The notes beneath the pieces were generated by a model that searched no databases, was not told the origin of the DNA, and saw only the letters and a list, made by a program, of their open reading frames with translations. Below, piece by piece: positions 14,512-16,519 of a stretch of 16,519 nucleotides of DNA. The translations under genes and the position numbers were made by a program. Numbering within the stretch: position 1 is the stretch's first letter; every line of letters begins with the position of its first letter. Source of the DNA: Thiocapsa sp. UBA6158 (GTDB lineage Bacteria > Pseudomonadota > Gammaproteobacteria > Chromatiales > Chromatiaceae); NCBI RefSeq assembly GCF_002423035.1, contig NZ_DIUM01000025.1, positions 1 to 16,519 on the forward strand, written 5' to 3'.

Positions 14512-15825
14512 GTGGGCAAGCTCTCCGCCGTCATGGTCAAGGCGATCAAGTTTCCAGGCGGCAAGGCCCGCCCGGTCCGCTTCCTCGATGGGGAGGGCCT
14601 GTATCTCCAAGTCGCGCCCGGGGATACCAAGTCATGGCTGTTCCGCTACACGATGAACGGCAAGGCCCGGGAAATGGGGCTTGGTTCGGCCGGAGACCCG
14701 CCGGACGGTGTCCCCCTCGCCAAGGCCCGCATCCTGGCCGGCGAGGCGCGGGCGAGACTGCGCCAGGGCGTGGACCCCATCGGCAACCGACAGGCCGAAC
14801 GCCAAGCTAAGGCCCTGGCCGAGGCCGAAGCCGCCGAACGCACCTTCAAGGCCGCGACGGAAGCGCTACTGGAAAGCAAGCAATCCGGCTGGCGCAACGC
14901 CAAGCACGGCGCCCAATGGTCCGCCACCCTGGAAGCCTACGTTTACCCCATCATCGGAGACATGCCGGTGGCCGCGATCGGCACCAACGATGTGTTGAAC
15001 GTCCTACGCCCGATCTGGGAACGGGTGCCCGAAACCGCATCCCGCGTGCGCCAGCGCATGGAAGCCGTCCTGGATGCCGCGCGGGTGAAAGGGTGGCGGG
15101 AAGGCGAGAATCCCGCTCGCTGGAAAGGACACCTTGCCGGGGCATTGCCCGCGCCCGCGAAGGTCAAGCGTGTCCAACATCGCCCGGCCCTGCCATGGGA
15201 ACAGATCGGCGCCTTCATGGCGGCGTTGGGCGCGCGGGAGGGGATCGCCTCGCAAGCGCTGCGCTTCGTCATCCTGACCGCCGCCCGCACCGGAGAGGTC
15301 CGGGGCATGCGCTGGCGGGAAGTCGACCTGGACGGCACGGTTTGGGTGGTCCCCGGCGATCGGATGAAGGCCGCGAAGACCCATCGCGTTCCCCTGTCCC
15401 CGGCCGCGCTGGCGATCCTGGACGCTGTCCGCCCCCTCATGCGCACCCAGGACGATCTTGTGTTCCCAAGCGTGCGCAAGAACGTCCCCTTGTCCGACAT
15501 GGCCCTGTCCGAAGTCGTCCGCCGGATGAACGAAGGCGGAGAGACCGGCGCCCCGCCGCGCTGGCGCGATGCCGAGTGTCGGGCGATCGTCCCCCACGGC
15601 TTCCGCAGCACGTTCCGCGATTGGGCGGGGGAGACCCGCCCCGAGGGCCGGGAAGTCGTGGAACGCGCCCTTGCGCATACGATCAAGGACAAGGCCGAAG
15701 CCGCCTATGCCCGGTCCGACCTGTTGGAGAAGCGGCGGCCGTTGATGGACGCATGGGGCGAACAATGCGCGCGCGGTCCGGCCGAGGTCGTGATGCTGGC
15801 CGCTGGGCCTCGCTCGATAGATTGA
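14512..15825 (+). CDS. P4-type tyrosine integrase (DUF4102 N-terminal domain)
   Basis: The 437-residue product is a site-specific recombinase that would insert or excise an island. The N-terminal part (about 3-90) is the DUF4102 arm-binding domain, with FLDGEGLYLQV and SWLFRYTMNGKAREMGLG. A core-binding domain lies at about 110-200. The catalytic domain has R264 (TGEVRG), a lysine region (RMKAAKTHRVP, about 284-294), H362 and R365 (PHGFRS), H389 (ALAHT) and nucleophile Y399 (AAYARS), so all expected residues are present. The length is usual for the family. GTG at 14512 is preferred, with GTAGGA just upstream; the frame is also open to a TTG at 14497, inside the last upstream repeat. It is divergent from the defence operon. 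It may mobilise that operon or belong to a separate element on the right. Confidence 0.93.
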   Translation: MGKLSAVMVKAIKFPGGKARPVRFLDGEGLYLQVAPGDTKSWLFRYTMNGKAREMGLGSAGDPPDGVPLAKARILAGEARARLRQGVDPIGNRQAERQAKALAEAEAAERTFKAATEALLESKQSGWRNAKHGAQWSATLEAYVYPIIGDMPVAAIGTNDVLNVLRPIWERVPETASRVRQRMEAVLDAARVKGWREGENPARWKGHLAGALPAPAKVKRVQHRPALPWEQIGAFMAALGAREGIASQALRFVILTAARTGEVRGMRWREVDLDGTVWVVPGDRMKAAKTHRVPLSPAALAILDAVRPLMRTQDDLVFPSVRKNVPLSDMALSEVVRRMNEGGETGAPPRWRDAECRAIVPHGFRSTFRDWAGETRPEGREVVERALAHTIKDKAEAAYARSDLLEKRRPLMDAWGEQCARGPAEVVMLAAGPRSID

Positions 15826-15983
15826 CTTCTGTGATCACCGAGAGGGAAGTCGAACCGCAGGGTAAATGCTGGCGGACCTGGCAGATGTGCCCAGCTCTTG
15901 TCACGCCGGCATAGCCGAGAACGGCGCAACGTACAGGGAGAACAGCTGGTCGAAACGAAAATACGGTGTCTGAATTTGTGGCC

Positions 15984-16511
15984 TCAGCGTATGCACACGA
16001 TCTGGGTAGAGAACAGCTTTACCTTCTCTGCGAGGTCGGCGGGCTCCAATGGCAAATCTGAGGTGGAGGCTGGTTTCAGGGCAATACCCTGAGCCTCGGC
16101 GAAACTATGGACGGTGCCTGCCTTGATCGCAAAATTCACATTTTGTGGGAGGTCCGAAGTGGCGAGTGCAACCGCGATTTCGTTCAATTTGCTGACGACC
16201 ACTCCTACAACTGCTCCGGTCCGATCAATCAACGGACCACCACTATTCCCCGGTTGGACTGGTGCTGAAATCTGAAGAATGCGAGTGTCGTCTCGCAGGC
16301 CCGCGAGAGCCGTCACATTGCCAAGCGTGAAATTTCCCCCACTGGAGAGCAATCCAGATAGTGGATACCCGAACACGGCGACACTTTCGCCTAGCCGAGT
16401 GCCGAGCCGAAAGCTCCCTACAACACCCGGCTTTGTCCCAGTCGCGATAATCGCCAAATCGTTTGTTTCATCTCGTGCTATTACCTTACCAGGCGCAGCA
16501 CTGCTGTCCGG
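15984..16511 (-). pseudogene. Trypsin-like (HtrA/Do-like) serine protease, N-terminal part missing
   Basis: The frame encodes the C-terminal two thirds of a trypsin-fold protease. VIARDETNDLAIIATG contains the catalytic-Asp strand (the D of NDLA), GESVAVFGYPL follows, and APVQPGNSGGPLID holds the nucleophilic serine. The C-terminal LAEKVKLFSTQIVCI looks like a natural end. The catalytic His segment should lie upstream, but a TGA at 16512-16514 closes the frame eight bases from the window edge. Either the gene is broken by a nonsense or frameshift mutation, or the missing part continues in another frame outside the window. Without the His it cannot be a working protease. A TTG at 16457 could start a shorter frame but would exclude the catalytic Asp. 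It lies beyond the integrase and has no evident link to the defence operon. Confidence 0.7.
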
Positions 16512-16519
16512 TCAATCAC

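Noticed and set aside
15824..15851. Hairpin GACTTC / GAAGTC overlapping the integrase stop
   Set aside because: The loop is long (16 bases) and no T-run follows; a Rho-independent terminator is not supported.
15846..15856. tRNA T-arm-like GAAGTCGAACC
   Set aside because: The flanking bases do not pair into a 5-bp T-stem and no other tRNA arms can be drawn.
14916..15914. 332-residue frame within the integrase
   Set aside because: It is a frame-shifted reading of the integrase, Arg/Gly/Pro-rich, with no motif.

Overview
The window looks like an accessory (genomic-island) segment from a high-GC alphaproteobacterium, most likely Rhodospirillales/Acetobacteraceae-like. The genus cannot be fixed from sequence alone. 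The clues are high-GC coding, a DUF2924 / serine recombinase / small HTH gene trio of a kind common in alphaproteobacterial mobile DNA, and a P4-type tyrosine integrase. No rRNA, complete tRNA, CRISPR array or intact insertion sequence was seen.

Layout, left to right. (1) 157-2392, plus strand: three tightly coupled mobility genes, a DUF2924 protein, a serine recombinase and a small helix-turn-helix protein, each overlapping the next by 4 bases. (2) 2457-13925, minus strand: a four-gene operon of about 11.5 kb. In transcription order it encodes an SNF2-type helicase with a C-terminal DUF3883 domain; a phosphoribosyltransferase-fold protein resembling the PRTase-CE family of conflict systems; a fusion of an N-terminal NADAR domain to a DUF1156 DNA methyltransferase; and a BrxC/PglY-like DUF499 ATPase with an N-terminal HEPN (Swt1-type) domain. 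Spacings are 7 nt, a 23-nt overlap, and 19 nt, so the genes are very likely one transcription unit. (3) 13926-14511: a non-coding stretch of about 590 bp between the operon and the divergent integrase. It holds a candidate promoter with an inverted repeat, a 14-bp palindrome, a 14-nt match to a tRNA-Ser 3' end, and three TTGGGGGTAG repeats. (4) 14512-15825, plus strand: a P4-type tyrosine integrase. (5) 15984-16511, minus strand: the C-terminal part of a trypsin-like protease whose frame is closed by a stop codon just inside the window edge.

The operon is best read as an anti-phage or anti-plasmid defence system. It has a DNA methyltransferase (self marking), a BREX-like DUF499 ATPase and an SNF2 translocase, but no PglZ, BrxL or DISARM DrmA/DrmB, so it is neither classical BREX nor DISARM. 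Its unusual part is the middle: a PRTase-like gene overlapping a NADAR::methyltransferase fusion. NADAR enzymes act on ADP-ribosyl or ribosyl N-glycosidic bonds and PRTases make or break N-glycosidic bonds through phosphoribosyl transfer. The system may therefore join methylation to a nucleobase or nucleotide modification or removal step. That link is inference. The mobility genes on both sides are consistent with horizontal transfer.
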